The notes under the pieces: generated by a model
The model's database searches: none
Told to the model about the DNA's origin: nothing
What the model saw: the letters and a program-made list of their open reading frames with translations, nothing else
In this document: positions 16,967-25,579 of the stretch, in pieces
Numbering within the stretch: position 1 is the stretch's first letter
How the letters are laid out: the number at the start of each line of letters is the position of its first letter
Program-made: the position numbers and the translations under genes
Assembly: GCF_025787225.1 (NCBI RefSeq)
Contig: NZ_CP090958.1
Coordinates: 3,892,550 to 3,956,549 of the forward strand
From: Saxibacter everestensis
GTDB lineage: Bacteria > Actinomycetota > Actinomycetes > Actinomycetales > Brevibacteriaceae
Length of the DNA: 64,000 nt
Direction of reading: 5' to 3'

Positions 16967-16998
16967 AGGATGCAGGGTTGATGCGGGATCAAGGTCAA
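16967..16998 (-). promoter_or_regulatory. MerR-type promoter with 20-bp spacer and inverted repeat
   Basis: On the minus strand, TTGACC (16993-16998) and CATCCT (16967-16972) are separated by 20 bp instead of 17. TTGAT and ATCAA (16978-16992 in plus coordinates) form a symmetric pair inside the spacer. Over-long spacers holding a dyad are the hallmark of promoters that MerR proteins untwist. The MerR gene is at the end of this operon. Confidence 0.6.
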
Positions 16999-17183
16999 GC
17001 CCCAATCTCGACCACGGCGCTACGATACGGCCGACAACAACAGGACTGAGCCGGAATCGGAGGTCACCAGTGCCTGAGCGGTTTACTGAGGGAACCGGCT
17101 CCCGCTGGTCACGCGCGATCGCCTAGTGCGCCGCTGTCCTCATTACGCCGTGACCGCCGGGACCAGCAGTTGTCAGACGCGCC

Positions 17184-19529
17184 CTAGACCGGCGCCGGCT
17201 GCGCGGAAGATTCTGCAGCCGCGGATCCGCCATCGCGCTTGACCGAAGACAGCAGCATCTGTGCCACGTCGACGACCTCCACCTCGGTGCGGGCGGCGCC
17301 TTCGGACTGCGCCTTGGTCAGGCCATCCGAGAGCATCACCCGGCAGAACGGGCAACCGATCGCGATCTTGTCGGCGCCGGTGCCCACGGCCTCGGCGGTC
17401 CGGTTCTCGTTGATCCGGGTGCCGAGTTTTTCTTCCATCCACATCCGGGCGCCACCGGCTCCGCAGCAGAACGACTTTTCCTTGGACCGCTCCATCTCTC
17501 GGTACTCCACGCCTGGCAGTGAGCCGATCAGGTCGCGGGGCGGAGTGTAGATGCCGTTGTGCCGTCCCAGATAGCACGGATCGTGGTAGGTCACCGGGGT
17601 CGGTGTCGACGCGGCCTCGCCAGGACCGGGCGCTATCGGCACCAGCCGCTTTTCGCGAACCAGCCTGTTCAGCAGCTGGGTGTGGTGAACAACCTCGAAC
17701 TTTCCGCCGAGTTGCGGGTACTCGTTGGAGATCGTGTTGAAGCAATGCGCGCAGGTCACCACGATCTTGCGTGCCTTCAGGTCCGAGAGCACCTCGACAT
17801 TTGCCTGCGCCAGCATCTGGAACAGGAACTCGTTGCCGGCCCGGCGCGCTGGGTCACCGGTGCAGGACTCGCCGTCACCGAGCACGGCGAAGTCGACATC
17901 TGCGATGTGCAGCAACTCGGCCACCGCCCGGGAGGTCTTCATGGCCCGATCCTCGAACGCGCCCGCGCAGCCGACCCAGAACAGGTACTCGACCTCGGCG
18001 AGGTCTTCCGGGTCGCTCTCGTTGGCGCCGCCGACCTGTTTGATCTCGAAGTCGAGGTCCTTGGCCCACTCCATTCGCTTGCGCTGGTTCATCCCCCAGG
18101 GGTTTTGCTTGTTCTCCAGGTTTTTGAACAGTCCGCCCAGTTCCGTCGGGAAGGCCGACTCAATCAGTACCTGGTAACGGCGCATGTCGACGATGTGGTC
18201 GACATGTTCGATGTCGACCGGGCATTGCTCGACGCAGGCGCCACACGTTGTGCAGGACCAGAGCACATCGGGGTCGACAACCGCGCCCAGCGTGGGATTC
18301 GCGGCGTCGATTTCGCCCACCAACTGGCGTACTGCCTCCTGCTGAGCGTGCTCGGACAACGAGCCGAGCAGGTCGACGTTTTCGTGCGGATCCCGCAGAG
18401 TCGCAATTGCGGACGCGTCGGGTTCCTCGCCGGCCGCCTTCGCCTTGGTGACTGCATCACCGGCCGCTTCTTCCGCTGCACGCAGCCATGGGGCCTTCGC
18501 GTCGGCGTGGTCACGCAGCGCCATCATCAGCAGCTTGGGGCTCAGCGGCTTCTCGGTGTTCCATGCCGGACACTGCTCCTGGCAGCGGCCGCATTCGGTG
18601 CAGGTGGAGAAGTCGAGCAGGCCCTTCCAGGTGAAGTCCTCGACCTTGCCGACGCCCAGCGCGGCGTCCTCGTCGAGTTCGTCGATGTTCTCGAAGTCGA
18701 TCTGCTTGCCCTTGGCGGCCATCGGCTGCAGCGCGCCGAGGCTTGTCCTGCCTTGCGGGTGCCGCTTGAACCAGATGTTGAAGAAGGCGAGGAAGCGGTG
18801 CCAGGCAACGCCCATCGTCGCGTTGAGCCCGACGGTGACCATCCAGGCATAGGACGTCAGCAGTTTGATCAGCGCGATGGCGACGACCCAGGCTTCGATC
18901 GTCGACGTTTCGGTGCCGGAGAAGAGGTTTCCCAGCCAGAAGGTGAAGGGGAAGTGGATCGCGGACACGTCCTCGCTGCGTAGCTGCAGCTGGTACTCCA
19001 GGCCGCGCAGAGCCACGATGCACACCGCGACGATCAGAATCGTGATTTCGACGTAGTAGGCCTGCCAGAAGCTGGAGCCGAAGAACCGCGAGCTGCGCTG
19101 CAGCCTGCGCGGGTGGCGTACCTGGCGGACCACGGACAGGTAGATGATGCCCAACAGGCCCATTACCGCCATGAACTCGGTGAGCCATTCATAGGGCACG
19201 AAGTGACCGATTATCGGCAACACATAGTGCGGGTCCCACAACTGAACCGACGCCTGCGCCAGCGTCAGCACGAGGACGCCGAACGACACCATGGTGAACC
19301 AGTGCGCGATCGCCACAATCGGCTTGCGGGCCATCCGGGTGTGGCCGAGGAACTCACGGATCAGCGTGACAGTGCGGGCTCCGGGCTCAGTGGTTCGCTC
19401 GCCGTCGAGGGTGGGCGCGCCGAGCTTGAAGAAGCTGGTGAACTTCACGATGCGGCGGATGAAGAATGTCCAACCCACAAGCGTTGCCGCGACGCCGAGT
19501 GTCACGGCGGCGATCTGCCACGGGTTCAT
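17184..19529 (-). CDS. Membrane Fe-S oxidoreductase (HdrD/EtfD-like)
   Basis: About 781 residues. The N-terminal third has about five hydrophobic helices of NarI-like type (LVGWTFFIRRIVK, FGVLVLTLAQASVQLWD). Two 4Fe-4S motifs follow: CTECGRCQEQCP near residue 310 and CTTCGACVEQCP near 425. The C-terminal third carries two CCG-type domains, with CAHCFNTISNEYP near 590 and FCCGAGGARMWMEE near 685. This layout resembles the actinobacterial membrane protein proposed to pass electrons from electron-transfer flavoprotein to the quinone pool (mycobacterial Rv0338c, EtfD). ATG 19529 follows GGAGGT at 5 bp. No etfAB genes are in the window, so the electron donor is inferred. Confidence 0.82.
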   Translation of the reverse strand: MNPWQIAAVTLGVAATLVGWTFFIRRIVKFTSFFKLGAPTLDGERTTEPGARTVTLIREFLGHTRMARKPIVAIAHWFTMVSFGVLVLTLAQASVQLWDPHYVLPIIGHFVPYEWLTEFMAVMGLLGIIYLSVVRQVRHPRRLQRSSRFFGSSFWQAYYVEITILIVAVCIVALRGLEYQLQLRSEDVSAIHFPFTFWLGNLFSGTETSTIEAWVVAIALIKLLTSYAWMVTVGLNATMGVAWHRFLAFFNIWFKRHPQGRTSLGALQPMAAKGKQIDFENIDELDEDAALGVGKVEDFTWKGLLDFSTCTECGRCQEQCPAWNTEKPLSPKLLMMALRDHADAKAPWLRAAEEAAGDAVTKAKAAGEEPDASAIATLRDPHENVDLLGSLSEHAQQEAVRQLVGEIDAANPTLGAVVDPDVLWSCTTCGACVEQCPVDIEHVDHIVDMRRYQVLIESAFPTELGGLFKNLENKQNPWGMNQRKRMEWAKDLDFEIKQVGGANESDPEDLAEVEYLFWVGCAGAFEDRAMKTSRAVAELLHIADVDFAVLGDGESCTGDPARRAGNEFLFQMLAQANVEVLSDLKARKIVVTCAHCFNTISNEYPQLGGKFEVVHHTQLLNRLVREKRLVPIAPGPGEAASTPTPVTYHDPCYLGRHNGIYTPPRDLIGSLPGVEYREMERSKEKSFCCGAGGARMWMEEKLGTRINENRTAEAVGTGADKIAIGCPFCRVMLSDGLTKAQSEGAARTEVEVVDVAQMLLSSVKRDGGSAAAESSAQPAPV

Positions 19530-19796
19530 AGGGACCTCCACTGCGAGTAAGTACTGGCGCAATACTTCATCTGAAGCCTACTTTGTTGACTGCCTCACGT
19601 TTTAGCAAGGCTGGGCTAACCGGAGCCGTGCGACAAAAGCGGGAGCTGACTCATGAGTAACCGGCCGGATCTCACAATGTGAGCGATCCTGCCGCTCCCG
19701 GGGGAGTTAGACCCCGCAATTGTCGATGCCGAGCCAGTGGATATCGCCCCGGCCGAGCGGCAAACTCGGTACGCTGTAGGTACCCGAAGAGGATCG

Positions 19797-21251
19797 ATGG
19801 CGAATACCCGCGGGAATTCTCATACACCTCCTATGTGTTTGGTAGCTGTGACCTTGCCACCCCGTGCCGACAAAGCACCTTCGACCGAAGCCGACGACAA
19901 CGAAACGCCCGACGTCGCCATCACGGCTGCCACCGGCGAGGCTCAGCCGGCCCCCGAAGTGCGGCCGACGGTGGAAGCTCAAGCGCGCGCGGAGGCTCAG
20001 CCGGCCCACGAAGTGCGGCCGCACGGGGTCGCCCGGCCATCCGCCGGTCGGCTGCTGTTGTTTGGCGCACTGACCGCCATCGGCCCGCTGACTATCGACA
20101 TGTATCTGGCCGCATTTCCGGCGGTAACTGAGGATCTTGGCACGACCGAGGCAGTAGTCCAGCTCACCCTGACCGCCACGCTGGCCGGCCTCGCGCTCGG
20201 GCAGTTGCTGCTCGGCTCGATCTCGGACGCGCTCGGCCGACGCAATCCGCTGATCGTCGCGCTGTCGATATACGTTCTCGCCTCTGTCGTTGTGGCTCTG
20301 TCGGACACCATTGCCCTGCTCTTCGCGATGCGCTTCCTGCAGGGCCTCACCGCGGCCGCGGGCATGGTGCTTTCCCAGGCGATGGTTCGGGACTTGTATT
20401 CCGGATCGATTCTGGCCCGGCTGATCTCCCGACTGATGTTGATCGTCGGCGTCGCGCCCGTGCTGGCACCGACGATCGGCGCACAATTCTTGCTGTTCGG
20501 TACCTGGCGAACCATGTTCTTCGGTCTGGGCCTGTTCGGCCTTGCCCTGGTCGTTCTCGCGCTGATCTTTGTCAAGGACACGCTTCCGGTAGAGCGCAGG
20601 GTCAAGGGCGGGATCGGCGCCGCGTTGCGATCCTACGGCGTCCTGATCCGGTCTCGGCGCTACATCGGTCTCGTGCTGACCGGATCCGTTGCGATGGGCG
20701 CACTGTTCACTTACATAAGTTCTGCGACGTTCATCTTCCAGGGACTGTACGGAATGAGTGCGCAGGTCTACGCGCTGCTCTTCGCCGCCGGCGCGCTGAT
20801 GCTGACCGCCGGCAGCCAGCTGAACGGCTTCCTGGTCGGCCGGGTGCACCCGGCCCGGATCATGCGAGTCGCGCTGATTGGCGGGACCGGCGCCGGTGCG
20901 CTGTTGCTGGCGAGCGCGCTGCTCGACCTTGGCGTCACTGGTGTTGTCTGCGGAATTCTGCTCGTGCTGTTCAGTCTCGGCTTCGTAATGCCGAACAATC
21001 CAGTGATCGCCCTGCATGAACACGGCAATCGTGCCGGGGCAGCAGCTGCATTCCTCGGCGCGAGCCAGTTCCTGGTGGGATCGATCATCGCGCCGGTATC
21101 CGGGCTGTTCGGGGCGAGTTCCGCGGTGCCGATGGCAGCGATCATGGCGGCATGCCTGCTGGTCGCGACCGTCGTCTACCACCTGATGGCGCGGCCGAGC
21201 GAGATCGTCCGGGATATTCCCTGGGGTGGAGAAGCCGAGAAGGTGGCCTAG
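19797..21251 (+). CDS. MFS drug exporter, Bcr/CflA family
   Basis: About 484 residues. Twelve hydrophobic helices begin near residue 90; IGPLTIDMYLAAFPAVTEDL and LGSISDALGRRNPL are the Bcr/CflA marks (motif A loop). Before the first helix lies an unusual hydrophilic tail of about 85 residues with an internal repeat: EAQPA.EVRP occurs twice (nt about 19940-20025) with an EAQARAEAQ linker. ATG 19797 follows GAAGAGGA and is preferred over an upstream ATG at 19737. It should export drugs or metabolites by proton antiport. It stands alone. Confidence 0.85.
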   Translation: MANTRGNSHTPPMCLVAVTLPPRADKAPSTEADDNETPDVAITAATGEAQPAPEVRPTVEAQARAEAQPAHEVRPHGVARPSAGRLLLFGALTAIGPLTIDMYLAAFPAVTEDLGTTEAVVQLTLTATLAGLALGQLLLGSISDALGRRNPLIVALSIYVLASVVVALSDTIALLFAMRFLQGLTAAAGMVLSQAMVRDLYSGSILARLISRLMLIVGVAPVLAPTIGAQFLLFGTWRTMFFGLGLFGLALVVLALIFVKDTLPVERRVKGGIGAALRSYGVLIRSRRYIGLVLTGSVAMGALFTYISSATFIFQGLYGMSAQVYALLFAAGALMLTAGSQLNGFLVGRVHPARIMRVALIGGTGAGALLLASALLDLGVTGVVCGILLVLFSLGFVMPNNPVIALHEHGNRAGAAAAFLGASQFLVGSIIAPVSGLFGASSAVPMAAIMAACLLVATVVYHLMARPSEIVRDIPWGGEAEKVA

Positions 21252-21285
21252 CGGGCCGGCTCACTTGACAGAATCGGGCTAAACG

Positions 21286-21313
21286 GCAATCCTATAGGAA
21301 ATTGGAAGATTGC
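21286..21313. promoter_or_regulatory. Nested palindromes upstream of the tetrulose operon
   Basis: GCAATC (21286-21291) and GATTGC (21308-21313) form an outer dyad. TCCTATAGGA (21290-21299) is a perfect 10-bp palindrome inside it. The operon's last gene is a GntR regulator, so this is a candidate operator. The surrounding gap (21252-21442) holds no gene. Confidence 0.4.
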
Positions 21314-21442
21314 TTGCGCGACTACATGCAGGCGTAACGCACAGTGGGGTGTGACGGTGATGAATGAGCTCGTGGCGATGCTGCGGGCTTTCGTTCTGCC
21401 AACAAAATCGCCAGACCCGGCCAGAACGATATCGGAGTAGAT

Positions 21443-23149
21443 ATGACCCGCCTGTTCAACGAGCCCAGCGCCTTTGCCGATGAGCTCACCGAAGGATTTG
21501 TGGCCGCCTATCCGCACCATGTGCGCCAGGTCCCGGGTGGCGTCATCCGGAGCGCGAAACCTGAGGCAGGCAGCGTCGCGGTCGTGATCGGAGGAGGATC
21601 CGGACACTACCCGGCGTTTGCGGGCCTGGTCGGTCAGGGCCTGGCACACGGTGCCGCGATGGGCAACCTGTTTGCCTCGCCATCGGCGCAGCAGGTCTAC
21701 AGCGTGGCCAAAGCCGCGGATCAGGGCGGCGGCGTCGTGCTCAGCTTCGGCAACTACGCCGGAGACGTGCTGCACTTCGGACAGGCCGCCGAGCGATTGA
21801 ACGCCGAAGGAATCCAGACCACGATCCTGACGGTCACCGACGATATCGCCAGCGCGAGCAAGGACGAGATCCACAAACGCCGCGGAATCGCCGGCGACCT
21901 CACCGTCTTCAAGATTCTCGGTGCCGCGGCAGACGCCGGCTATTCCTACGAAGACGTGGTCCGGGTCGCCGGCCACGCGAATGACCGCACCCGATCGTTC
22001 GGCGTCGCCTTCGCCGGCTGCACGCTGCCGGGAGCCAAGGAGCCGTTGTTCACGGTTCCCGCAGGCAAAATGTCGCTTGGACTCGGTATCCATGGCGAAC
22101 CCGGCATTTCGGAACAGGACATCCCGACCGCAGACGAACTCGCGGAGCTTTTCGTGGCGAAGCTGCTGGCCGATGTCCCGGAAGGAAAGGGCAACCGGGT
22201 CGCCGTTCTGCTCAATGGCCTCGGCACCGTGAAGTATGAAGAATTGTTCGTCGTTTACCGCCGGGTTCACCAACTGCTCGCCGAGCAGGGGCTTGAGATC
22301 GTCGACCCCGAGGTCGGGGAGCTGTGCACGAGCCTCGATATGGCCGGAGCCTCGCTGACCCTGTTCTGGCTCGACGACGAACTTGAAAAGTTGTGGACCG
22401 ACCCGGTCGATGCGCCAGCTTTCCGGAAAGGCGTGGTGAAAGCCGCCGAGCAGCTCAGTGAGTCGGAGATCCAGGTCGAGGACGTGCACGCGATCCCGGA
22501 AGCCACCGAAGTTTCCCGGGACGCGGCTGAGAGGGTCTTAGCGGCATTGCAGGTCACCGGAAAGACGATCATCGACAACGCCGAGGAACTTGGCCGGATC
22601 GATGCGGTTGCCGGCGACGGCGATCACGGCATCGGAATGGAGCGTGGTGTGCGAGCGGCGCTCGATGCCGCGCAGAAGGCGCTGGACGGCGGAGCCGGCG
22701 CCGGCACGCTGCTGCGGCACGCCGCCGATGCCTGGGCAGACCGGGCAGGCGGAACTTCGGGCGCGCTCTGGGGAGTTGCGCTCGGTGCACTGTCCGAGAC
22801 CTTCGGCGACACCGACCGGGTATCGGCATCGGATGTGGCAGCCGGCATCACCGCGGCAAAAGACAGCGTGATGCATCTCGGCAAGGCGAACGTCGGCGAC
22901 AAGACCATGGTCGACGTGCTGGTGCCGTTCGCCAGCGAACTAAGCGACCGGGTTGCCGCCGGTGCTCCGCTCCGTGAGGCGTGGGCGGGCGCTGCCACCG
23001 CGGCACAGGAAGCCGCCGATGCGACGGCAGACCTGGTGCCGAAGATGGGGCGCGCCCGGCCGCTAGCCGAGAAGAGCATGGGAACGCCCGACGCCGGCGC
23101 GACATCGCTGGCCATGATTGTCAATGCCGTCGCCACGATTTTGGCGTAA
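21443..23149 (+). CDS. Dihydroxyacetone/tetrulose kinase, fused DhaK-DhaL
   Basis: A 568-residue ATP-dependent ketose kinase. The DhaK domain (about 1-330) has VIGGGSGHYPAFAGLVG and the substrate-binding His in GLGIHGEPG (His217). The DhaL domain (about 355-568) has GDGDHGIGM (392-396 DGDHG), VGDKTMVD and GRARPLAEKSMGTPDAGATS, the ADP/Mg loop. Related kinases phosphorylate dihydroxyacetone or erythrulose. The neighbours (RpiB-like and TIM-like isomerases) match the mycobacterial L-/D-erythrulose pathways rather than glycerol use, so tetrulose is the likely substrate. It is the first gene of a six-gene operon. Confidence 0.88.
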   Translation: MTRLFNEPSAFADELTEGFVAAYPHHVRQVPGGVIRSAKPEAGSVAVVIGGGSGHYPAFAGLVGQGLAHGAAMGNLFASPSAQQVYSVAKAADQGGGVVLSFGNYAGDVLHFGQAAERLNAEGIQTTILTVTDDIASASKDEIHKRRGIAGDLTVFKILGAAADAGYSYEDVVRVAGHANDRTRSFGVAFAGCTLPGAKEPLFTVPAGKMSLGLGIHGEPGISEQDIPTADELAELFVAKLLADVPEGKGNRVAVLLNGLGTVKYEELFVVYRRVHQLLAEQGLEIVDPEVGELCTSLDMAGASLTLFWLDDELEKLWTDPVDAPAFRKGVVKAAEQLSESEIQVEDVHAIPEATEVSRDAAERVLAALQVTGKTIIDNAEELGRIDAVAGDGDHGIGMERGVRAALDAAQKALDGGAGAGTLLRHAADAWADRAGGTSGALWGVALGALSETFGDTDRVSASDVAAGITAAKDSVMHLGKANVGDKTMVDVLVPFASELSDRVAAGAPLREAWAGAATAAQEAADATADLVPKMGRARPLAEKSMGTPDAGATSLAMIVNAVATILA

Positions 23150-23183
23150 CACAGATCCGACCCAGACAAGGGAGTAAGAGCGC

Positions 23184-23666
23184 ATGAGTGAACCAGAGAA
23201 GCTACGGATCGTCGTCGGCTCGGATGACGCCGGGTTCGACTATAAAGAAGCGATCAAGGCCGATTTCGAAGGCCATCACCTGGTCGAATCGGTCACCGAT
23301 GTCGGCGTCGATGCCGAATCGCACACCGCCTACCCGCACGTCGCGGTTGCCGCCGCGCGGCTCGTGGCCGAGGGCAAGGCCGACCGGGCCTTCCTGGTCT
23401 GCGGCACCGGCCTTGGCGTCGCCATCGCCGCGAACAAGGTCAAGGGGGTCCGCGCCGTCACGGCGCACGATGCCTACTCCGTCGAGCGGGCGATCCTGTC
23501 GAACAACGCGCAGGTGCTCACGATGGGCCAGCGCGTCATCGGCCTGGAACTAGCGCGCCGCCTGGCCGGCGAATGGCTCGCCTACCGGTTCGACACGTCG
23601 TCGGCATCGGCGGAAAAGGTCGCCGCGATCGGTGACTACGAAGCAGCAACTGATGGGGAGTCGTAG
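23184..23666 (+). CDS. RpiB/LacAB-family sugar-phosphate isomerase
   Basis: A 160-residue isomerase. The RpiB pattern is clear: [17 protein letters not shown] (Rossmann-like start), the catalytic Cys in [15 protein letters not shown] (Cys73), and [10 protein letters not shown] (His95). A final [14 protein letters not shown] strand completes the fold. In erythritol/erythrulose pathways such proteins (DerI, EryI) isomerise D-erythrulose 4-phosphate to D-erythrose 4-phosphate. It follows the kinase by 34 bp and precedes the next gene by 3 bp. Ribose-5-phosphate isomerase activity is the alternative. Confidence 0.85.
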   Translation: MSEPEKLRIVVGSDDAGFDYKEAIKADFEGHHLVESVTDVGVDAESHTAYPHVAVAAARLVAEGKADRAFLVCGTGLGVAIAANKVKGVRAVTAHDAYSVERAILSNNAQVLTMGQRVIGLELARRLAGEWLAYRFDTSSASAEKVAAIGDYEAATDGES

Positions 23667-23669
23667 AGC

Positions 23670-24641
23670 GTGAACCATATTTCTGAAATCAAGACAGCGG
23701 CCGTCGTCGGATCCGGATACATGGGCGGCGGAATCGCACAGGTCATGGCAATGGCAGGCATCCCGGTCAACCTGGCCGACGCTTCGCCGGAACTCACCGT
23801 GACGAACCTGGAGCGCCTGAACAAGGAAGCCGCCGAGTTCGAGGCGGAAGGACTGTTTCCAGCAGGCAGCGCCGACAGAATCAGGGAGAACCTGTCCGCC
23901 GCCGAGTCGATTGAGGATGCCGTCCGTTCCGTCGACTACATAGCCGAGGCAGTCCCAGAGGTTCCTGCGATCAAGCAGGACGTGCATTCGCGCATCGACG
24001 CCGCGAAACGTCCGGAAGCAATTGTCGGCTCCAACACATCGACGATTCAGATCGAGTCGATGGCGCCGGCGTTCGCGGATGCATCGACCTTCCTCGGGGT
24101 GCATTTCTCGAATCCCTCGCCGTTCATCCCCGGTGTTGAGATCATCGCGCATCCGGGCACGGACGAGAACGTGATCGCAACGGTGGAGAACTTCGTTTCC
24201 GCCGTGGGCAAGGTGGGTGCCAGGATCAAGGACAACGCCGGCTTCGTGTTGAACCGGCTGCAGTACGTGCTGCTCAAGGAATCGATCGAGATCGTCGAAG
24301 AGGGCATCGCCACCGCCGAAGACGTCGACAAGATCGTCTCAACGACCTTCGGCTTCCGGACGCCATTCTTCGGCCCCTTCGTGATCGCGGACATGGCAGG
24401 ACTAGACGTCTACAAGTTCTGTTTCGCGCAGCTCGAGGAGCACTTCGGCGACAAGATGAAGACGCCGAAGATGCTTACCGACCTGGTCGACGCAGGCAAG
24501 CTCGGCACCAAGAGCGGCGGTGGCTTCACCGACCTCACCGCCGAACAGACCGCCGAACTGATCGCCTACCGCAACAAGGCGTACGCGAGGCTTTCACAGC
24601 TGATTGCGGAGCTCGGACCGCCGCCGACGGCTGCCAGGTAG
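23670..24641 (+). CDS. 3-hydroxyacyl-CoA dehydrogenase-like NAD-dependent dehydrogenase
   Basis: A 323-residue protein of the HAD/6-phosphogluconate-dehydrogenase-like superfamily. The N-terminal Rossmann motif is VVGSGYMGGGIAQVMAMAG. EAVPEVPAIKQDV and GSNTSTIQIESMA follow. The catalytic His is in GVHFSNPSPFIPGVEII. The C-terminal helical domain has NAGFVLNRLQYVLLKESIEI and GTKSGGGF. True fatty-acid enzymes share this fold, but so does L-gulonate 3-dehydrogenase. Set between sugar-phosphate isomerases, it may oxidise a hydroxy acid or polyol. GTG 23670 starts 3 bp after the isomerase stop. The substrate is unknown. Confidence 0.8.
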   Translation: MNHISEIKTAAVVGSGYMGGGIAQVMAMAGIPVNLADASPELTVTNLERLNKEAAEFEAEGLFPAGSADRIRENLSAAESIEDAVRSVDYIAEAVPEVPAIKQDVHSRIDAAKRPEAIVGSNTSTIQIESMAPAFADASTFLGVHFSNPSPFIPGVEIIAHPGTDENVIATVENFVSAVGKVGARIKDNAGFVLNRLQYVLLKESIEIVEEGIATAEDVDKIVSTTFGFRTPFFGPFVIADMAGLDVYKFCFAQLEEHFGDKMKTPKMLTDLVDAGKLGTKSGGGFTDLTAEQTAELIAYRNKAYARLSQLIAELGPPPTAAR

Positions 24642-24768
24642 CCGACCCGCCACAAGGCAACCCCGGGCCAGGGCGGGCCAGCCGGCCGCCACAAGGGGAA
24701 TGCCGGACCACCGCAAGGCAGGCGGCACCGGAAGACATAACGAAGAGAATTAAAGGATCTGATTGAAG

Positions 24769-25548
24769 ATGACCACGACCGCAGCACCATTCCCCGCCGA
24801 GAAGACAGCGCTCGTCACCGGCGCGGCATCCGAGCGCGGCATCGGCCGCGTCACCGCCGAGCGGCTGGCCAGCGAAGGGTGGGCCGTGGCAGTGGCCGAC
24901 CTCGATCCCATCGCCTCGAAGTCGGTCGCCGAAGCGATCGCCGGCAAGTTCGGAGTCAGGACGTACGGCGTTGGCATGAACGTCGCCGATGTCGAGCAGG
25001 TGAACGCGGGCATCGACGAGGTCGAGGCCAATCTTCCGCAGCTCGTCGCGGTCGCGAACATCGCGGGCATCTCGAACCCCACCAGCTACCTGGACATCAA
25101 GCCGGAGGAGTGGGACCTGGTGCTGAACGTGAACTTGCGGGGGCCGCACTTCGTGACCCAGCGGGCGGCACGATCCATGGTGGCGAACAACGTCGGCCGG
25201 ATCGTCAACATCTCGTCCTGCTCGGCGCCGATGGGTGGTGGAACGTTCTCGAAGACCGCCTATTCAACCGCCAAGGCCGGCGTCGAGGGCCTGACCAGGG
25301 CCACAGCACGCGAGCTGAGCCCGATGGGCGTAACGGTGAACTGCGTCGCACCGGGACCGATCGACACAGACATCATGGGCGGAACTCTGAGTGATGAGCG
25401 CAAGGAGGAACTGGCGGCCGGTCTGCTCGTCGGCCGGGTCGGAACCCAGGCAGACATTGCCTCGATGGTGAACTACCTGGTCACGGAGGAAGCTTCGTTC
25501 ATCACCGGTCAGGTCTACGACGTCAACGGCGGTCTCTGGTTCCGCTGA
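24769..25548 (+). CDS. Short-chain dehydrogenase/reductase (SDR)
   Basis: About 259 residues, classical SDR. The cofactor motif TGAASERGIGR, NIAGIS (NAG-type loop), the catalytic Ser in VNISSCSAPMGG, and YSTAKAG with catalytic Tyr and Lys are all present. The end FITGQVYDVNGGLWFR is typical. It probably oxidises a polyol (for instance threitol or erythritol) to a ketose for the kinase upstream, but that is inference from context. AAAGGA precedes both TTG 24763 (5 bp) and ATG 24769 (11 bp); ATG is chosen. Confidence 0.82.
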   Translation: MTTTAAPFPAEKTALVTGAASERGIGRVTAERLASEGWAVAVADLDPIASKSVAEAIAGKFGVRTYGVGMNVADVEQVNAGIDEVEANLPQLVAVANIAGISNPTSYLDIKPEEWDLVLNVNLRGPHFVTQRAARSMVANNVGRIVNISSCSAPMGGGTFSKTAYSTAKAGVEGLTRATARELSPMGVTVNCVAPGPIDTDIMGGTLSDERKEELAAGLLVGRVGTQADIASMVNYLVTEEASFITGQVYDVNGGLWFR

Positions 25549-25579
25549 GGCCGGCAGGAGCGGGAAAAGGAGTCGGCAA

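Noticed and set aside
19606-19624. Possible DtxR/IdeR iron box before the Fe-S oxidoreductase
   Set aside because: Only about 12 of 19 positions agree with the consensus I remember, all in one half; too weak to call.
21265-21298. TTGACA with a TATAGG box as a promoter for the kinase operon
   Set aside because: The spacer is 22 bp and the -10 is better explained as part of a palindrome.
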